Assembly (NCBI GenBank): GCA_022769125.1
Contig: JALEKN010000029.1
Coordinates: 62,001 to 126,000, forward strand
Direction of reading: 5' to 3'
Source of the DNA: Agathobacter sp.
GTDB taxonomy: Bacteria; Bacillota; Clostridia; Lachnospirales; Lachnospiraceae
DNA length: 64,000 nt
Part shown: in pieces, positions 40,088 to 49,808 of the stretch
Position numbering within the stretch: position 1 is the first letter of the stretch
Layout of the letters: each line of letters opens with the position of its first letter
Notes under the pieces: model-generated
The model's database searches: none
What the model was told of the DNA's origin: nothing
Seen by the model: only the letters and a program-made list of their open reading frames with translations
Made by a program: the position numbers and the translations under genes

Positions 40088-40744
40088 TTACTGAGCTCCT
40101 CCTTCCTTATTAGCCTTTGTAGGAAGTACCTCGCCTTTGTAGATCCAAACCTTAACGCCAACTTTGCCGTAGGTTGTATCTGCTTCTGCGAAACCATAAT
40201 CGATATCGGCACGAAGTGTCTGAAGCGGAATTGTTCCCTCTGAATAGAACTCTGAACGAGCCATATCAGCTCCGCCAAGACGTCCTGAACAGTTGGTCTT
40301 GATTCCCTTAGCGCCTGCCTTCATAGCACGGCCCATGCAAGACTTCATTGCTCTACGGAAAGAAACACGGTTTTCAAGCTGAAGAGCGATGTTCTCAGCT
40401 ACTAACTGAGCATCCTTATCCGGTCTCTTAACTTCCTTGATATCAACAACTAACTTCTTATCTGTAAGCTTCTGAACGTCAGCCTTGATCTTCTCGATCT
40501 CAGCTCCGCCCTTTCCGATTACAACGCCCGGCTTAGCGGTGTAAAGAATAACCTTAACACGATCAGATGATCTTTCGATCTCAATCTTTGCAACGCCGGC
40601 TGCGTATAACTTCTTCTTTAAAAATGTTCTGATATTGTAATCTTCTACTAAGTAATCAGCGAAATCACCTTCTGCATACCACTTGGAATCCCAGTCCTTG
40701 ATTACGCCAACTCTTACGCCATGTGGATTGACTTTCTGTCCCAT
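40088..40744 (-). CDS. rpsC: 30S ribosomal protein S3
   Basis: A 218-residue S3 of the mRNA entry site. It starts [20 protein letters not shown], has a type II KH domain with [14 protein letters not shown], and the C-terminal [20 protein letters not shown]. Confidence 0.97.
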   Translation of the reverse strand: MGQKVNPHGVRVGVIKDWDSKWYAEGDFADYLVEDYNIRTFLKKKLYAAGVAKIEIERSSDRVKVILYTAKPGVVIGKGGAEIEKIKADVQKLTDKKLVVDIKEVKRPDKDAQLVAENIALQLENRVSFRRAMKSCMGRAMKAGAKGIKTNCSGRLGGADMARSEFYSEGTIPLQTLRADIDYGFAEADTTYGKVGVKVWIYKGEVLPTKANKEGGAQ

Positions 40745-40753
40745 AATGACCTC

Positions 40754-41140
40754 CTATCTTTCATCCAGCACGATTGTAATGTGGCTTGTTCTCTTCTCGA
40801 TGCGATAAGCTCTACCCTGTGCTCTCGGATGAATTCTCTTCATTGTTGGTCCCTTATTTGCAAAACACTCTGCAACGTAAAGGTTCTCTGCTTTCATTCC
40901 ATTGTTGTTCTCAGCATTTGCGATAGCTGACTCTAATAACTTCTTAACTAAGCTTGATGCATATCTCGGGTTGTATGTTACGATTGCAAGTGCAGTTGCA
41001 ACATCCTTTCCACGGATTGCGTCTAATACGAAACAAGCTTTCTGAACAGACACTCTAGCGTAAGACAGCTTAGCTGAAGGTCTGGTATCTTTTACTTCAT
41101 TTCTCTCTCTCTTAATTTGGGATCTATGTCCTTTTGCCAT
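40754..41140 (-). CDS. rplV: 50S ribosomal protein L22
   Basis: A 128-residue L22 whose long hairpin lines the exit tunnel ([20 protein letters not shown]). No unusual change of the kind linked to macrolide resistance was noticed by eye. It is 9 bases before rpsC. Confidence 0.97.
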   Translation of the reverse strand: MAKGHRSQIKRERNEVKDTRPSAKLSYARVSVQKACFVLDAIRGKDVATALAIVTYNPRYASSLVKKLLESAIANAENNNGMKAENLYVAECFANKGPTMKRIHPRAQGRAYRIEKRTSHITIVLDER

Positions 41141-41165
41141 GGATGAAACCTCCTTTCACTAAATC

Positions 41166-41447
41166 TTATCTAACGCCTGACTTCTTTTCGTCTTTTCCAT
41201 GTCCTCTGTAAGTTCTTGTTGCAACGAACTCACCGAGCTTGTGTCCAACCATATCCTCGGTAACATATACCGGAACATGCTTTCTTCCGTCATGAACAGC
41301 GATTGTGTGTCCAACGAAAGACGGGAAAATTGTAGAACGGCGGGACCAGGTCTTGATAACCTGCTTGTCACCGGAAGCGTTCATAGCGTCTACTTTTTTC
41401 AGTAAGCTTTCATCAGCAAATGGTCCTTTTTTCAATGAACGTGCCAT
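41166..41447 (-). CDS. rpsS: 30S ribosomal protein S19
   Basis: A 93-residue S19 of the 30S head. It starts [20 protein letters not shown] and has [20 protein letters not shown] and [16 protein letters not shown]. Confidence 0.97.
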   Translation of the reverse strand: MARSLKKGPFADESLLKKVDAMNASGDKQVIKTWSRRSTIFPSFVGHTIAVHDGRKHVPVYVTEDMVGHKLGEFVATRTYRGHGKDEKKSGVR

Positions 41448-41463
41448 TTTATCAACCTCCTAA

Positions 41464-42306
41464 TTATTTGATTGCACGACCGTCTCTTCTACGAACGATC
41501 ATCTTATTGGAATTCTTGTGCTTCTTTCTGGTCTTTAAGCCGAGTGCAGGCTTGCCCCAAGGAGTACATGGACCTGGACGTCCGATTGGAGCTCTACCTT
41601 CTCCACCACCGTGTGGATGGTCGTTAGGGTTCATAACAGAACCACGAACTGTAGGGCGGATACCCATGTGACGCTTACGTCCAGCCTTACCAATATTTAC
41701 GAGGTTGTGATCACCATTTCCGATAACACCAACTGTTGCGCGGCAGTTGATCGGAACCATTCTCATTTCGCCTGAAGGAAGACGAAGTGTTGCGTACTTT
41801 CCTTCTTTTGCCATAAGCTGTGCAGAAAGTCCAGCGGAACGAACAAGCTGACCACCTTTTCCAGGAAGCAACTCAATGTTGTGGATCTGAGTACCAACCG
41901 GAATATTCTCAAGTGGTAAGCAGTTTCCGATTCTTACTTCTGCTTCCGGTCCGTTCATAACTTTCATTCCGTCAGTCAGTCCAGCCGGTGCAAGGATATA
42001 TGCTTTCTCACCATCTGCATAGCAGATCAATGCGATGTTTGCAGTTCTGTTTGGATCGTACTCGATACCGATTACGGTTGCCGGGATGCCATCCTTATTT
42101 CTCTTAAAATCAATTACTCTGTATTTCTTTCTGTTTCCACCGCCCTGGTGTCTAACTGTGATCTTACCCTGATTGTTACGTCCTGCGTTCTTCTTTAATG
42201 AAACAACAAGTGACTTTTCAGGAGTTGTCTTTGTGATTTCAGAGAAATCAGATCCAGTCATATTTCTTCTGGAAGGTGTATATGGGTTATATGTCTTAAT
42301 TCCCAT
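41464..42306 (-). CDS. rplB: 50S ribosomal protein L2
   Basis: A 280-residue L2, close to the peptidyl transferase centre. It starts [15 protein letters not shown] and has the conserved [20 protein letters not shown] with the essential histidine. The ATG at 42306 follows AAGGAG; the longer frame is non-family. Confidence 0.97.
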   Translation of the reverse strand: MGIKTYNPYTPSRRNMTGSDFSEITKTTPEKSLVVSLKKNAGRNNQGKITVRHQGGGNRKKYRVIDFKRNKDGIPATVIGIEYDPNRTANIALICYADGEKAYILAPAGLTDGMKVMNGPEAEVRIGNCLPLENIPVGTQIHNIELLPGKGGQLVRSAGLSAQLMAKEGKYATLRLPSGEMRMVPINCRATVGVIGNGDHNLVNIGKAGRKRHMGIRPTVRGSVMNPNDHPHGGGEGRAPIGRPGPCTPWGKPALGLKTRKKHKNSNKMIVRRRDGRAIK

Positions 42307-42373
42307 TGTTTTTCTCCTTTCGATATTTGTTATCGTGCATCTCTGCACATAGTTGTGATCATCTCAGCCAATC

Positions 42374-42673
42374 TTATAATCCAGCGAAGATCTCGATATC
42401 CTTGCTGTCAGCTGTAAGCTGAACGATTGCTTTCTTGGTCTTAGCAGTCTTTCCTGTTACCATTCCGCGGCGCTTGTTCTTTCCGTCTGCGTTCATTGTG
42501 TTAACCTTGGCAACCTTTGTTCCTTCGAACATCTTCTCTACTGCTTCTTTCATCATGGTCTTGTTAGCTTCCGGATGAACAAGAAATGTGTATTTCTTTT
42601 CAGCCATAGCTGCCATACTCTTCTCGGTTACTACCGGCTTGAGGATTACATCATAATACTGTACGTTTGCCAT
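42374..42673 (-). CDS. rplW: 50S ribosomal protein L23
   Basis: A 99-residue L23 at the exit tunnel, the docking site for trigger factor and [23 protein letters not shown] and [19 protein letters not shown] are typical. Its ATG overlaps the rplD stop by one base. Confidence 0.97.
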   Translation of the reverse strand: MANVQYYDVILKPVVTEKSMAAMAEKKYTFLVHPEANKTMMKEAVEKMFEGTKVAKVNTMNADGKNKRRGMVTGKTAKTKKAIVQLTADSKDIEIFAGL

Positions 42674-43293
42674 TATGCATACACCTCCTCGATTGTTGCA
42701 ACAGCAGCCTTGGTAACTACTACTGTATCATACTTTAATGCATCAAATACATTAAGTTCATTGGTCTGAGCTGTCTTTACAGTCGGAACATTTGCTGCAG
42801 ATGCAATTACGTTCTCGTTCATGCCATCTAATACAACAAGAGCCTTCTCAACCTTAAGATTGTTCATTACCTCAACAAACTTCTTTGTCTTGATCTCATC
42901 TAACTTAAGCTCGTCAACTACTACAAACTTTCCGTCTGCTACCTTTGAAGTCAATACAGACTTAAGAGCAGCTCTCTTCTCTTTCTTATTAAGCTTGAAA
43001 GAATAATCTCTCGGTACTGGAGCGAAAACAACTCCGCCACCGGTCCACTGTGGAGATCTTGTTGAACCCTGTCTTGCATGACCGGTTCCCTTCTGCTTCC
43101 ACGGTTTTCTTCCGCCTCCGGATACTTCAGAACGTGTCTTTGCTTTCTGAGTTCCCTGACGGTTATTTGCAAGCTGCTGAAGAACAGCCATATGAACTAA
43201 ATGCTCATTTACTTCTACGCCGAAAATGGAATCGTTTAATTCGATAGAATCAACTTCTTTACCTTCCATGTTATATACAGCTACTTTAGCCAT
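42673..43293 (-). CDS. rplD: 50S ribosomal protein L4
   Basis: A 206-residue L4 with its tunnel loop ([35 protein letters not shown]). In E. coli L4 represses the S10 operon through its leader; a long leader is also present here before rpsJ, although conservation of that mechanism is not shown. Confidence 0.97.
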   Translation of the reverse strand: MAKVAVYNMEGKEVDSIELNDSIFGVEVNEHLVHMAVLQQLANNRQGTQKAKTRSEVSGGGRKPWKQKGTGHARQGSTRSPQWTGGGVVFAPVPRDYSFKLNKKEKRAALKSVLTSKVADGKFVVVDELKLDEIKTKKFVEVMNNLKVEKALVVLDGMNENVIASAANVPTVKTAQTNELNVFDALKYDTVVVTKAAVATIEEVYA

Positions 43294-43321
43294 CGTAAAG
43301 TTCCTCCTTTCTTATTTCGCA

Positions 43322-44005
43322 CTATTTACCTGACTTAGTGGTTTCTTTTACTGTGATAAGAGCTTTCTTTGCTCCCGGTACAGCACCCTTGATCAAAAGC
43401 AGGTTGTTCTCTGCGTCAACTCTTACAACTTCAAGATTCTGAGTTGTAACCTTTACGCTTCCCATATGACCCGGCATTCCTTTTCCCTTGAATACACGGC
43501 TCGGTGAAGAACATGCACCATTAGAACCCTGATGACGATGGAACTTAGAACCATGAGCCATAGGTCCTCTGTGCTGGCCTAATCTCTTAATAGCGCCCTG
43601 GAAACCTTTACCCTTTGAAATAGCAGTTACATCTACCTTATCTCCCTCAGCAAAGATATCAGCTTTGATCTCATCTGCTAAGTTGTAGTCCTCTGCGTTC
43701 TCAAACTTGAACTCGCGTACAAATCTCTTTCCGGAAACGCCTGCCTTAGCGAAGTGTCCCATCTGAGCCTTGTTAACGCCATGTCTGTTTTTGATTTCTT
43801 TCTTGCCGGCTGCATCCTTTGCGACAACTTTTTCCTTCTTGTCTACGAATCCAACCTGTACTGCGCTGTATCCGTCGTTCTCAACTGTCTTAACCTGTGT
43901 TACCACACATGGTCCAGCCTGAAGGACAGTAACCGGTACTAATACGCCGTCTGCATTGAAGATTTGAGTCATTCCGACTTTTGTTGCTAAAATCGCTTTC
44001 TTCAT
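43322..44005 (-). CDS. rplC: 50S ribosomal protein L3
   Basis: A 227-residue L3 that starts 23S assembly. [40 protein letters not shown] and [11 protein letters not shown] with the loop near the peptidyl transferase centre are typical. AGGAGG is upstream of the ATG. Confidence 0.97.
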   Translation of the reverse strand: MKKAILATKVGMTQIFNADGVLVPVTVLQAGPCVVTQVKTVENDGYSAVQVGFVDKKEKVVAKDAAGKKEIKNRHGVNKAQMGHFAKAGVSGKRFVREFKFENAEDYNLADEIKADIFAEGDKVDVTAISKGKGFQGAIKRLGQHRGPMAHGSKFHRHQGSNGACSSPSRVFKGKGMPGHMGSVKVTTQNLEVVRVDAENNLLLIKGAVPGAKKALITVKETTKSGK

Positions 44006-44140
44006 TGTTTTACCTCCTGTTTTCTACAGCGGAACGCTTATGCGTTCATCCTAGAGCAGTCAATATAGCTTCTATATTAAACCATTCAGGGATATTTCTT
44101 GATTTGGGCTCCTTATAATAAGGAATGTTTGCTTCGAGAA
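44006..44140 (-). other. rpsJ-rplC intergenic region with several small hairpins
   Basis: 135 bases with three inverted repeats on the minus strand: TCCTTATTATAAGGA, AATATAGAAGCTATATT and GAACGCATAAGCGTTC. No gene is seen. They could be processing or attenuation sites early in the S10 operon. Confidence 0.4.
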
Positions 44141-44458
44141 TTACTTCTCTTTCATTTTGATATCGATGTAAACACCAGCTGGCATCTCAAGACGTGATAA
44201 AGCATCAACAGTCTTCTGGGTTGGTGTAATGATATCGATGAGTCTCTTGTGAGTTCTCTGCTCGAACTGCTCACGGGAATCTTTGTACTTGTGAGTTGCT
44301 CTTAAGATAGTAACTACTTCCCTCTTAGTCGGAAGAGGTACCGGTCCGCTCACCTGTGATCCGTTCTTCTTTACAGTCTCGATGATTTTCTTTGCGGATG
44401 AATCTACTAATTCGTGATCATACGCCTTGAGAGTGATTCTCATTACTTGACTTGCCAT
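44141..44458 (-). CDS. rpsJ: 30S ribosomal protein S10
   Basis: A 105-residue S10 (also NusE, a part of antitermination complexes). [39 protein letters not shown] and [10 protein letters not shown] are hallmarks. First gene of the S10-spc-alpha cluster. AGGAGG lies 11 bases before the ATG. Confidence 0.97.
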   Translation of the reverse strand: MASQVMRITLKAYDHELVDSSAKKIIETVKKNGSQVSGPVPLPTKREVVTILRATHKYKDSREQFEQRTHKRLIDIITPTQKTVDALSRLEMPAGVYIDIKMKEK

Positions 44459-44704
44459 AAAAAAAGCCGCCTCCTTTTCGCACTTAAAATTTCAGTACGA
44501 CAAGTGGTGACTGTACACTTCTCCGTGTGTGTCCTGCTTAAGAAACATGCCATATCTCTTTCGCTATCTTCACACGTTGTTTCTACCTTATGTAGACGAT
44601 GTTTGTACAGTGACTTGCCGTCAGTTTCCTAACTTGACATTCGCTCCACGGAAAACCTGCCACGAAGGCAGCAACCTCACGCTTCACAGCTATCATGCCA
44701 CAGC
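44459..44704 (-). other. Long untranslated leader of the S10 operon
   Basis: About 245 bases between the predicted start and rpsJ. It includes a hairpin CTGCC-TTCGT-GGCAG near 44660 and other GC-rich stretches. It is long enough for protein-mediated autoregulation, as done by L4 in E. coli. I could not match it by eye to a known leader family. Confidence 0.45.
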
Positions 44705-44711
44705 AAAAGCT

Positions 44712-44740
44712 ATTATACATGCCTACAAAGCAAAAAGCAA
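44712..44740 (-). promoter_or_regulatory. Main promoter of the S10-spc-alpha operon
   Basis: -35 TTGCTT (44735-44740), 17-base spacer, -10 TATAAT (44712-44717). A/T tracts at 44741-44800 directly upstream look like an UP element that the RNA polymerase alpha C-terminal domain could bind. Confidence 0.7.
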
Positions 44741-44814
44741 GCACTTTTTACAAATTTTTTCAAAAAATTTTGTTACTATTTTTATTACAATTCTTGTTAT
44801 CCTAAAAAACATTT

Positions 44815-44887
44815 TTGCTTTATAGGATAAGGAATTTCCTATAAGGCAAAGAAAATCCTCCTTACAGATATTCCCGTAAGGAGGATT
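44815..44887 (-). terminator. Tandem terminator hairpins after the Ig-like protein gene
   Basis: First hairpin AATCCTCCTTAC/GTAAGGAGGATT (44854-44865 and 44876-44887), perfect 12 pairs followed by TTTTC on the minus strand. Second hairpin TTGCCTTATAGGA with its complement (44815-44849), followed by an A/T-rich stretch. Confidence 0.8.
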
Positions 44888-44900
44888 GTGTGATTGCTTA

Positions 44901-45938
44901 TTATTTGCTTGTCTTGATCGTAACTACCTTACTGTAAGCTCCGTTGTAGTTCTTTCCAGCTTTCAATACGGCACGAACCTTGAACTTATAAGAGGTGTTC
45001 TTGGACAGATCCTTCACACGGGCACTGTTGACAGCTCCCTTTGTGGTTGCAACCAATGTGTACTCTTCCAGATCCACATCATACATATAAACCTGATAAG
45101 AAGAAACACCCTTCTGCGTATCCCAGGTCAGCTGGATCTCATTCTTTCCCTTGGAAAGTTCCTTAACACCGGTTACCTTCTTTGGAAGTACAACGACCTT
45201 TACGCTCTTAGAAACACCACCTATGGTACAGGTAACCTTGCAGGAGCCAACTGCTACTGCAACGATCTTGCCCTTAGAGGATACCTTTGCAATCTTTGTA
45301 TTGCTGCTCTTCCACTTTGCTCCGGTGGTCTTTTCATTGCCCTTTGCATCGGTGTAGCTGTAAGTAACAAAGGTGCTGTCCTTTGCGTTCATCTCAAGAG
45401 TCTCATCACTTAAGGTAAGTGCGCCGCTGGTCAAGGTCGGCTTTGCAAGGAACACCCAGCCATAACTATATGAGCCGCTGTTTTCGCTGGTGATCTTTAA
45501 TTCCTTAACACCTGCAACATTTACAGAGAAGCTGATGCCCTGATGTTCATGGGTGATATCCGTATACGATTTTAGCAGCTTTCCGTCTCCGTAGAATGAT
45601 ACCGTGTAATTTCCTGATCCGGTATTCTTCTTTGTAACAATCTTGCCACTTAACTTACTGTACTTTCCAGCAAGATTATATGTAATATTTCCATCCAAAG
45701 ATGCATCCAGGAACAGAATGTCCTTCTGTGCATAAAAATCGTCATCCGGGGTTGTAATTCCTTCATACAATCCAGAATAGTTGCTGGACTCAAGTGAGTC
45801 ATTGCTTTCCACATAATCCAGCTTGACAAGGTTCTTTGTGTTGCCTGCTGCGAATGCCGGCTGCGGTGCGGCTGTAACAATCATGGCAAGTGCAAGAACT
45901 GCAGTCAGACTCCTTTTTACAATACTTTGAAACTTCAT
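44901..45938 (-). CDS. Secreted protein with bacterial Ig-like (BIG2) and fibronectin III-like domains
   Basis: A 345-residue exported protein. A signal peptide (about 1-31, ending AAPQPAFAA) is followed by an unrecognised beta-rich region (35-165). A BIG2-like domain follows at about 170-250 (KWKSSNTKIAKVSSKGKIVA, then VGSCKVTCTIGG). The C-terminal 90 residues are fibronectin III-like (IQLTWDTQKGVSSYQVYMYD to SYKFKVRAVLKAG). No LPXTG or membrane anchor is seen, so it is probably released or held by other means. Such domains often mediate adhesion or wall binding; the function is not known. It is a single gene with its own promoter and terminator. Confidence 0.75.
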   Translation of the reverse strand: MKFQSIVKRSLTAVLALAMIVTAAPQPAFAAGNTKNLVKLDYVESNDSLESSNYSGLYEGITTPDDDFYAQKDILFLDASLDGNITYNLAGKYSKLSGKIVTKKNTGSGNYTVSFYGDGKLLKSYTDITHEHQGISFSVNVAGVKELKITSENSGSYSYGWVFLAKPTLTSGALTLSDETLEMNAKDSTFVTYSYTDAKGNEKTTGAKWKSSNTKIAKVSSKGKIVAVAVGSCKVTCTIGGVSKSVKVVVLPKKVTGVKELSKGKNEIQLTWDTQKGVSSYQVYMYDVDLEEYTLVATTKGAVNSARVKDLSKNTSYKFKVRAVLKAGKNYNGAYSKVVTIKTSK

Positions 45939-45996
45939 TTTTCCCTCCTTGTGTATCGCGTTGCCCCTCCTGGGGAATTATTCTACGACCGATGCT

Positions 45997-46026
45997 ATTT
46001 TAGCACAAAGCATATCCGTATGTAAA
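45997..46026 (-). promoter_or_regulatory. Promoter of the Ig-like protein gene
   Basis: -35 TTTACA (46021-46026), 18-base spacer, extended -10 TGCTAAAAT (hexamer 45997-46002). Confidence 0.55.
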
Positions 46027-46100
46027 GAGGTATCATTTTGCCTAGTAAAACCCGCCACTTTATGTTAAAATCCTATCAAATACATTAACGCACAAATTGC

Positions 46101-46106
46101 TATAAT
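46101..46106 (+). promoter_or_regulatory. Extended -10 element before the methyltransferase gene
   Basis: TGCTATAAT with its hexamer at 46101-46106 and no clear -35. It lies 25 bases before the ATG, so the leader would be very short. Confidence 0.5.
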
Positions 46107-46130
46107 AATATAGAAGAAAGAGGTTTTAAC

Positions 46131-47021
46131 ATGTGGATAGCTGATCGCTGGAAAGATTATTGCGTCATTGATTGCTCCGCCGGAGAGAAATTAGAGCACT
46201 GGGGACCATACACGCTGGTCCGCCCGGACCCGCTGGTCATCTGGGACACCCCAAAGACCGATAAGGGCTGGAAAAAAATGAACGGTCATTATCACAGAAG
46301 TGCCAAGGGCGGCGGCGAGTGGGAGTTCTTTGATCTGCCGCAGGAATGGACTATTCACTACGAGCTCCCTATTGGAAAAGAGCTTACATTTCATTTAAAG
46401 CCATTCAGCTTTAAGCACACCGGGCTGTTCCCGGAGCAGGCAACCAACTGGGACTGGTTCTCCAAAAAGATTGCCGATGCAAAAGAAAAGAACCCTGATT
46501 GTGAGATCAAGGTCTTAAATCTGTTCGCCTACACCGGCGGCGCCACACTTGCAGCGGCTGCGGCAGGCGCGAGCGTCACGCACGTCGATGCCTCAAAGGG
46601 TATGGTCACCTGGGCAAAGGAAAATGCGATCTCCTCCGGTCTGGGCGAAGCCCCGATCCGCTGGCTGGTCGATGACTGTGTTAAGTTCGTTGAGCGCGAG
46701 ATCCGCCGCGGCAATCACTATGATGCGATCATCATGGACCCGCCATCCTATGGCAGAGGTCCAAAGGGCGAGATCTGGAAGATCGAGGAATCTGTTTATC
46801 CGCTTGTGCAGCTTTGCACACAGCTTCTGACAAAACAGCCGTTATTCTTCCTGATCAATTCCTACACCACCGGTTTGCAGCCGGCAGTGCTTACCTATAT
46901 GATGAGCACCGCCCTCAAGGACTTCAACGGAACCGTAAGCGCCGAGGAGATCGGGCTCCCGGTTACCTCCAACGGTCTTGTCCTCCCTTGCGGAGCCAGC
47001 GGCCGCTTTGAAGGCAGATAA
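46131..47021 (+). CDS. Class I SAM-dependent methyltransferase, RlmI/RlmK-like
   Basis: A 296-residue methyltransferase. The SAM-binding motif I is VLNLFAYTGGATLAAAAAGA at about 126-145, the following acidic motif is THVDASKGM, and motif IV is IIMDPPSYGRGPKG. DPPS(Y/F) with an NxFAYTGG loop is typical of 23S rRNA cytosine-5 methyltransferases of the RlmI/RlmK (COG1092) group, although the N-terminal PUA domain of RlmI is replaced by a beta-rich segment. The exact base methylated is unknown. AGAGG lies 8 bases before the ATG. It converges with the DHHW gene, with only 3 bases between stops. Confidence 0.83.
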   Translation: MWIADRWKDYCVIDCSAGEKLEHWGPYTLVRPDPLVIWDTPKTDKGWKKMNGHYHRSAKGGGEWEFFDLPQEWTIHYELPIGKELTFHLKPFSFKHTGLFPEQATNWDWFSKKIADAKEKNPDCEIKVLNLFAYTGGATLAAAAAGASVTHVDASKGMVTWAKENAISSGLGEAPIRWLVDDCVKFVEREIRRGNHYDAIIMDPPSYGRGPKGEIWKIEESVYPLVQLCTQLLTKQPLFFLINSYTTGLQPAVLTYMMSTALKDFNGTVSAEEIGLPVTSNGLVLPCGASGRFEGR

Positions 47022-47024
47022 GCG

Positions 47025-48197
47025 CTACAAGCCACGACTTAATTTATAGATGTTCTTGTCAGAAATAAAATTCGCTACATTATATAATACCAACACATCC
47101 GTGATCTGGTTTTCTTCTATATAAGAAGTCATATCACCACTGTAATAGCGCAGATCGGTCATGTAGAGGTTATCATAATCCTCTATCAGAAACGGAACAA
47201 CGGCATTGGCAAAGGAGTCTTTTATAATAAGAAGGTTTCCTTTGCCTTTTTTTTCGGTGTGTTCAATGCGGACCTCGCCATAATTCCCGCCGAAAAAGTA
47301 CGCATATTTATCCTTCTTATCCAAATATTCCTCCTGATAGATTCCCTCCAGTTCCTTTCCGTCCGCAGTTATGCTATATCCATCCATCTGCGCGGAAGCA
47401 AGTTCCTCTACTGTCGGAATCCGCTGCATAGTCTCGATCGAGTCATAAACAGAATCATAATCCAGAATCTTTGAATATAAGCTGCCCCGGAAGGAATCGG
47501 ACACCTGTTTTACCTCGTAATCATCCTCATCTCGAACCGTATGTCCTGTTTTACCGCACCAATCCTGATATGCGAAAAACGCGCCGCGAGTCGTCCAATG
47601 GTGGTCTGTGTGGTAATAGACACCCTCCTGCGCATGTTCCCGCAGCACCTCCTCCGGCGAGATAAAATTGTACCCGCTCATCGCCTCTGCAATGCGCCCG
47701 ATATACGCACGCTGGTCAAACAGGATCGCGTGATCCGGCAGCTTCTCCTCAAGTACCAGCCCGGAGGTCGGCACCAGCATAAAGGAAAGCCGCTTTTCAT
47801 CTATAGCCGCCGAACAGTATTCCAGATAATCCGCGACCGCCGCGATATTGCGTTCTACCAGTGTATCGTCCACATCCTCCGGAAGGATCTTCTCGAAATC
47901 GTACCCGTCCTTGCCGACGTACGCCCCACCGATATCGGTATCCCCGCACAGCTTTTCAACCGCCGTCTTTACCGTGATCCAACCGTCCCTCTGCCAGATC
48001 TGGTCATTGAGATACATCTCCAGCTTGTCCTGAAAATCACCCGACCAGAAATCCGCCCACGAAAACTTTGGCACAGATGCCAGATATCTATTTTCATTTT
48101 CCGAAAAATCGCGATCCTTTGTAAGAATGCCCGCCAGACTGATTCCCGCACACAGCGCGATAAATGCAATGCCAATTCCAATACCTTGTCTCTTCAC
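47025..48197 (-). CDS. DHHW-family protein, SGNH-like partner of MBOAT acylation
   Basis: A 390-residue protein with one N-terminal membrane helix (about 5-25). It has the family-naming motif in YYHTDHHWTTRGAF at about 196-209, which resembles the AlgJ/AlgX-like SGNH fold used to acetylate polymers outside the membrane. The C-terminal IIKDSFANAVVPFL resembles the nucleophile block of that fold. It directly follows the MBOAT gene (10 bases), so the two probably act together: MBOAT brings acyl groups across the membrane and this protein transfers them to a surface glycan. The acceptor polymer is not known. Confidence 0.8.
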   Translation of the reverse strand: MKRQGIGIGIAFIALCAGISLAGILTKDRDFSENENRYLASVPKFSWADFWSGDFQDKLEMYLNDQIWQRDGWITVKTAVEKLCGDTDIGGAYVGKDGYDFEKILPEDVDDTLVERNIAAVADYLEYCSAAIDEKRLSFMLVPTSGLVLEEKLPDHAILFDQRAYIGRIAEAMSGYNFISPEEVLREHAQEGVYYHTDHHWTTRGAFFAYQDWCGKTGHTVRDEDDYEVKQVSDSFRGSLYSKILDYDSVYDSIETMQRIPTVEELASAQMDGYSITADGKELEGIYQEEYLDKKDKYAYFFGGNYGEVRIEHTEKKGKGNLLIIKDSFANAVVPFLIEDYDNLYMTDLRYYSGDMTSYIEENQITDVLVLYNVANFISDKNIYKLSRGL

Positions 48198-48207
48198 ATC
48201 ACACCTC

Positions 48208-49683
48208 CTAGAAACGGAAATACAAAAACGGATTGTAACTGTCCCCGACCAGAAAAGCCAACGACAGCCCGAACAGTAACAGCATGATCACGATTTTGGC
48301 AATCTCCGCCAAAACTGCTGACCTGCCTTGCAGCCACGCCTGCGCCTTATCAAACAGAGGCTTCCAGTTCAGTGAGCAGACGATCAGCACGACAAGAAGC
48401 ACCGCATTGCAGGACAGATAATACAGCGCATCCCCATTTGCGGCAGCGGCTCCGATCCCGACCATTGCCTTCAGGTAGCGGATCAATCCGCCAAAATCGG
48501 TCTGTGAAAAAATCACCCATCCGATCACCACCAGAAGCATCGTATACACATGCCCCCATGCAGTTTGCAGAATGCGCTGGACTGTCGTGCCGCTTTTTCC
48601 GCTCCCATCCCCGGTGTCGGTATTCCTGCCTGTTTTGTCCTTCCGGACAGAAAATAAGATCTTTTCCAGCATAAGGAGCAGTCCGTAATAGAGTCCCCAC
48701 AGCACAAAGTTCCAGCTCGCGCCATGCCACAGTCCCGTGAGCATCCATACGATAAGGATGTTCCGGATCTGTACTGCAAGTCCTCGCCGATTTCCGCCAA
48801 GCGGAATATACACATACTCGCGGAACCATGAGCTCAGGCTGATGTGCCATCTTCGCCAAAATTCCGTAACGCTCTTAGAGATGTACGGATGGTCAAAATT
48901 CTCCAGAAAATGAAATCCGAACATTCTGCCAAGCCCGATTGCCATGTCCGAATATCCCGAAAAGTCGAAGTAGATCTGGAACGTGTACGCAACCGCCCCA
49001 AGCCACGCCGAAGCCGTTGTGAGCTGCGCGCTCGCGGCTATCTGTGTATACAAAGCCCCGATCTGGTTCGCAAGGATCACCTTTTTTGCCAGACCAGCCG
49101 TAAACCGGAATGCACCATAGGAGAAATCCGCCCACGACTCCGTTCTGCTCCGCAGTTCTTCCCCGATTGTCTTGTATTGCACGATCGGACCTGCGATCAA
49201 CTGTGGAAAAAGCGTCACATAAGTACCGAAATCCAGAATATTTTTCTGCGCAGGGACAATGCCCCGATACACATCGATCGTGTACGACATCGTCTGGAAG
49301 GTGTAGAAGGAAATCCCGATTGGCAGCGCGATCCGAAGCAACGACAATCCTGCTCCGCTGATCGAGTTGATCGTCCCGATGAAAAAATCCGTATATTTGA
49401 AAAAGCCAAGGATTGCAAGATTGCCACATATATCTACGACAAGCGCCGCCTTCGCCCACTTTTGAAAGCCTTTGTTCTTCCAATAATAGATCAGCCGTCC
49501 ATTTGTGTAATCAAACACGGTCGAAAACAGCATGATCCATACATATCTCGGCTCGCCCCACGCATAGAAGATAAGGCTCGCCGCAAACAGCACGAGATTG
49601 CGTCCGCGCTTCGGGCATATATAATATAGAAGTAATACGATTGGCAGGAATGCAAACAAAAATACAAAACTGCTAAATACCAT
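48208..49683 (-). CDS. MBOAT-family O-acyltransferase (AlgI-like)
   Basis: A 491-residue membrane protein with about 10-12 helices. It begins MVFSSFVFLFAFLPIVLLLY, the usual AlgI/DltB-like start. Family motifs are SFYTFQTMSYTIDVYRG, FWRRWHISLSSWFREYVYIP and the active-site histidine in MLTGLWHGASWNFVLWG. It would move acyl groups across the membrane for O-acylation of a surface polymer. The ATG at 49683 is chosen by family length; the Shine-Dalgarno is weak, and an ATG 8 or 12 codons upstream remains possible. The DHHW gene follows. Confidence 0.9.
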   Translation of the reverse strand: MVFSSFVFLFAFLPIVLLLYYICPKRGRNLVLFAASLIFYAWGEPRYVWIMLFSTVFDYTNGRLIYYWKNKGFQKWAKAALVVDICGNLAILGFFKYTDFFIGTINSISGAGLSLLRIALPIGISFYTFQTMSYTIDVYRGIVPAQKNILDFGTYVTLFPQLIAGPIVQYKTIGEELRSRTESWADFSYGAFRFTAGLAKKVILANQIGALYTQIAASAQLTTASAWLGAVAYTFQIYFDFSGYSDMAIGLGRMFGFHFLENFDHPYISKSVTEFWRRWHISLSSWFREYVYIPLGGNRRGLAVQIRNILIVWMLTGLWHGASWNFVLWGLYYGLLLMLEKILFSVRKDKTGRNTDTGDGSGKSGTTVQRILQTAWGHVYTMLLVVIGWVIFSQTDFGGLIRYLKAMVGIGAAAANGDALYYLSCNAVLLVVLIVCSLNWKPLFDKAQAWLQGRSAVLAEIAKIVIMLLLFGLSLAFLVGDSYNPFLYFRF

Positions 49684-49756
49684 ACGCGTTTTCCGTTTCC
49701 TTTCCATACAGGGATCCATCCTAAGATGCTCCGCAAAAGAGTTATCCCATAAAGTA

Positions 49757-49794
49757 GAAAAAAGGTGTCCCGTGATAAGCGTTGAACACCTTTT
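49757..49794 (-). terminator. Rho-independent terminator after the DUF4358 gene
   Basis: AAAAGGTGT pairs with ACACCTTTT (49760-49768 and 49786-49794), followed on the minus strand by TTTTTT. It separates the DHH-trpS-DUF4358 genes from the MBOAT pair. Confidence 0.8.
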
Positions 49795-49808
49795 GTCTGT
49801 CTGTTTTG

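Noticed and set aside
48844-49629. Plus-strand open frame of 261 codons
   Set aside because: Antisense to the MBOAT membrane protein; the product is basic and unlike any family.
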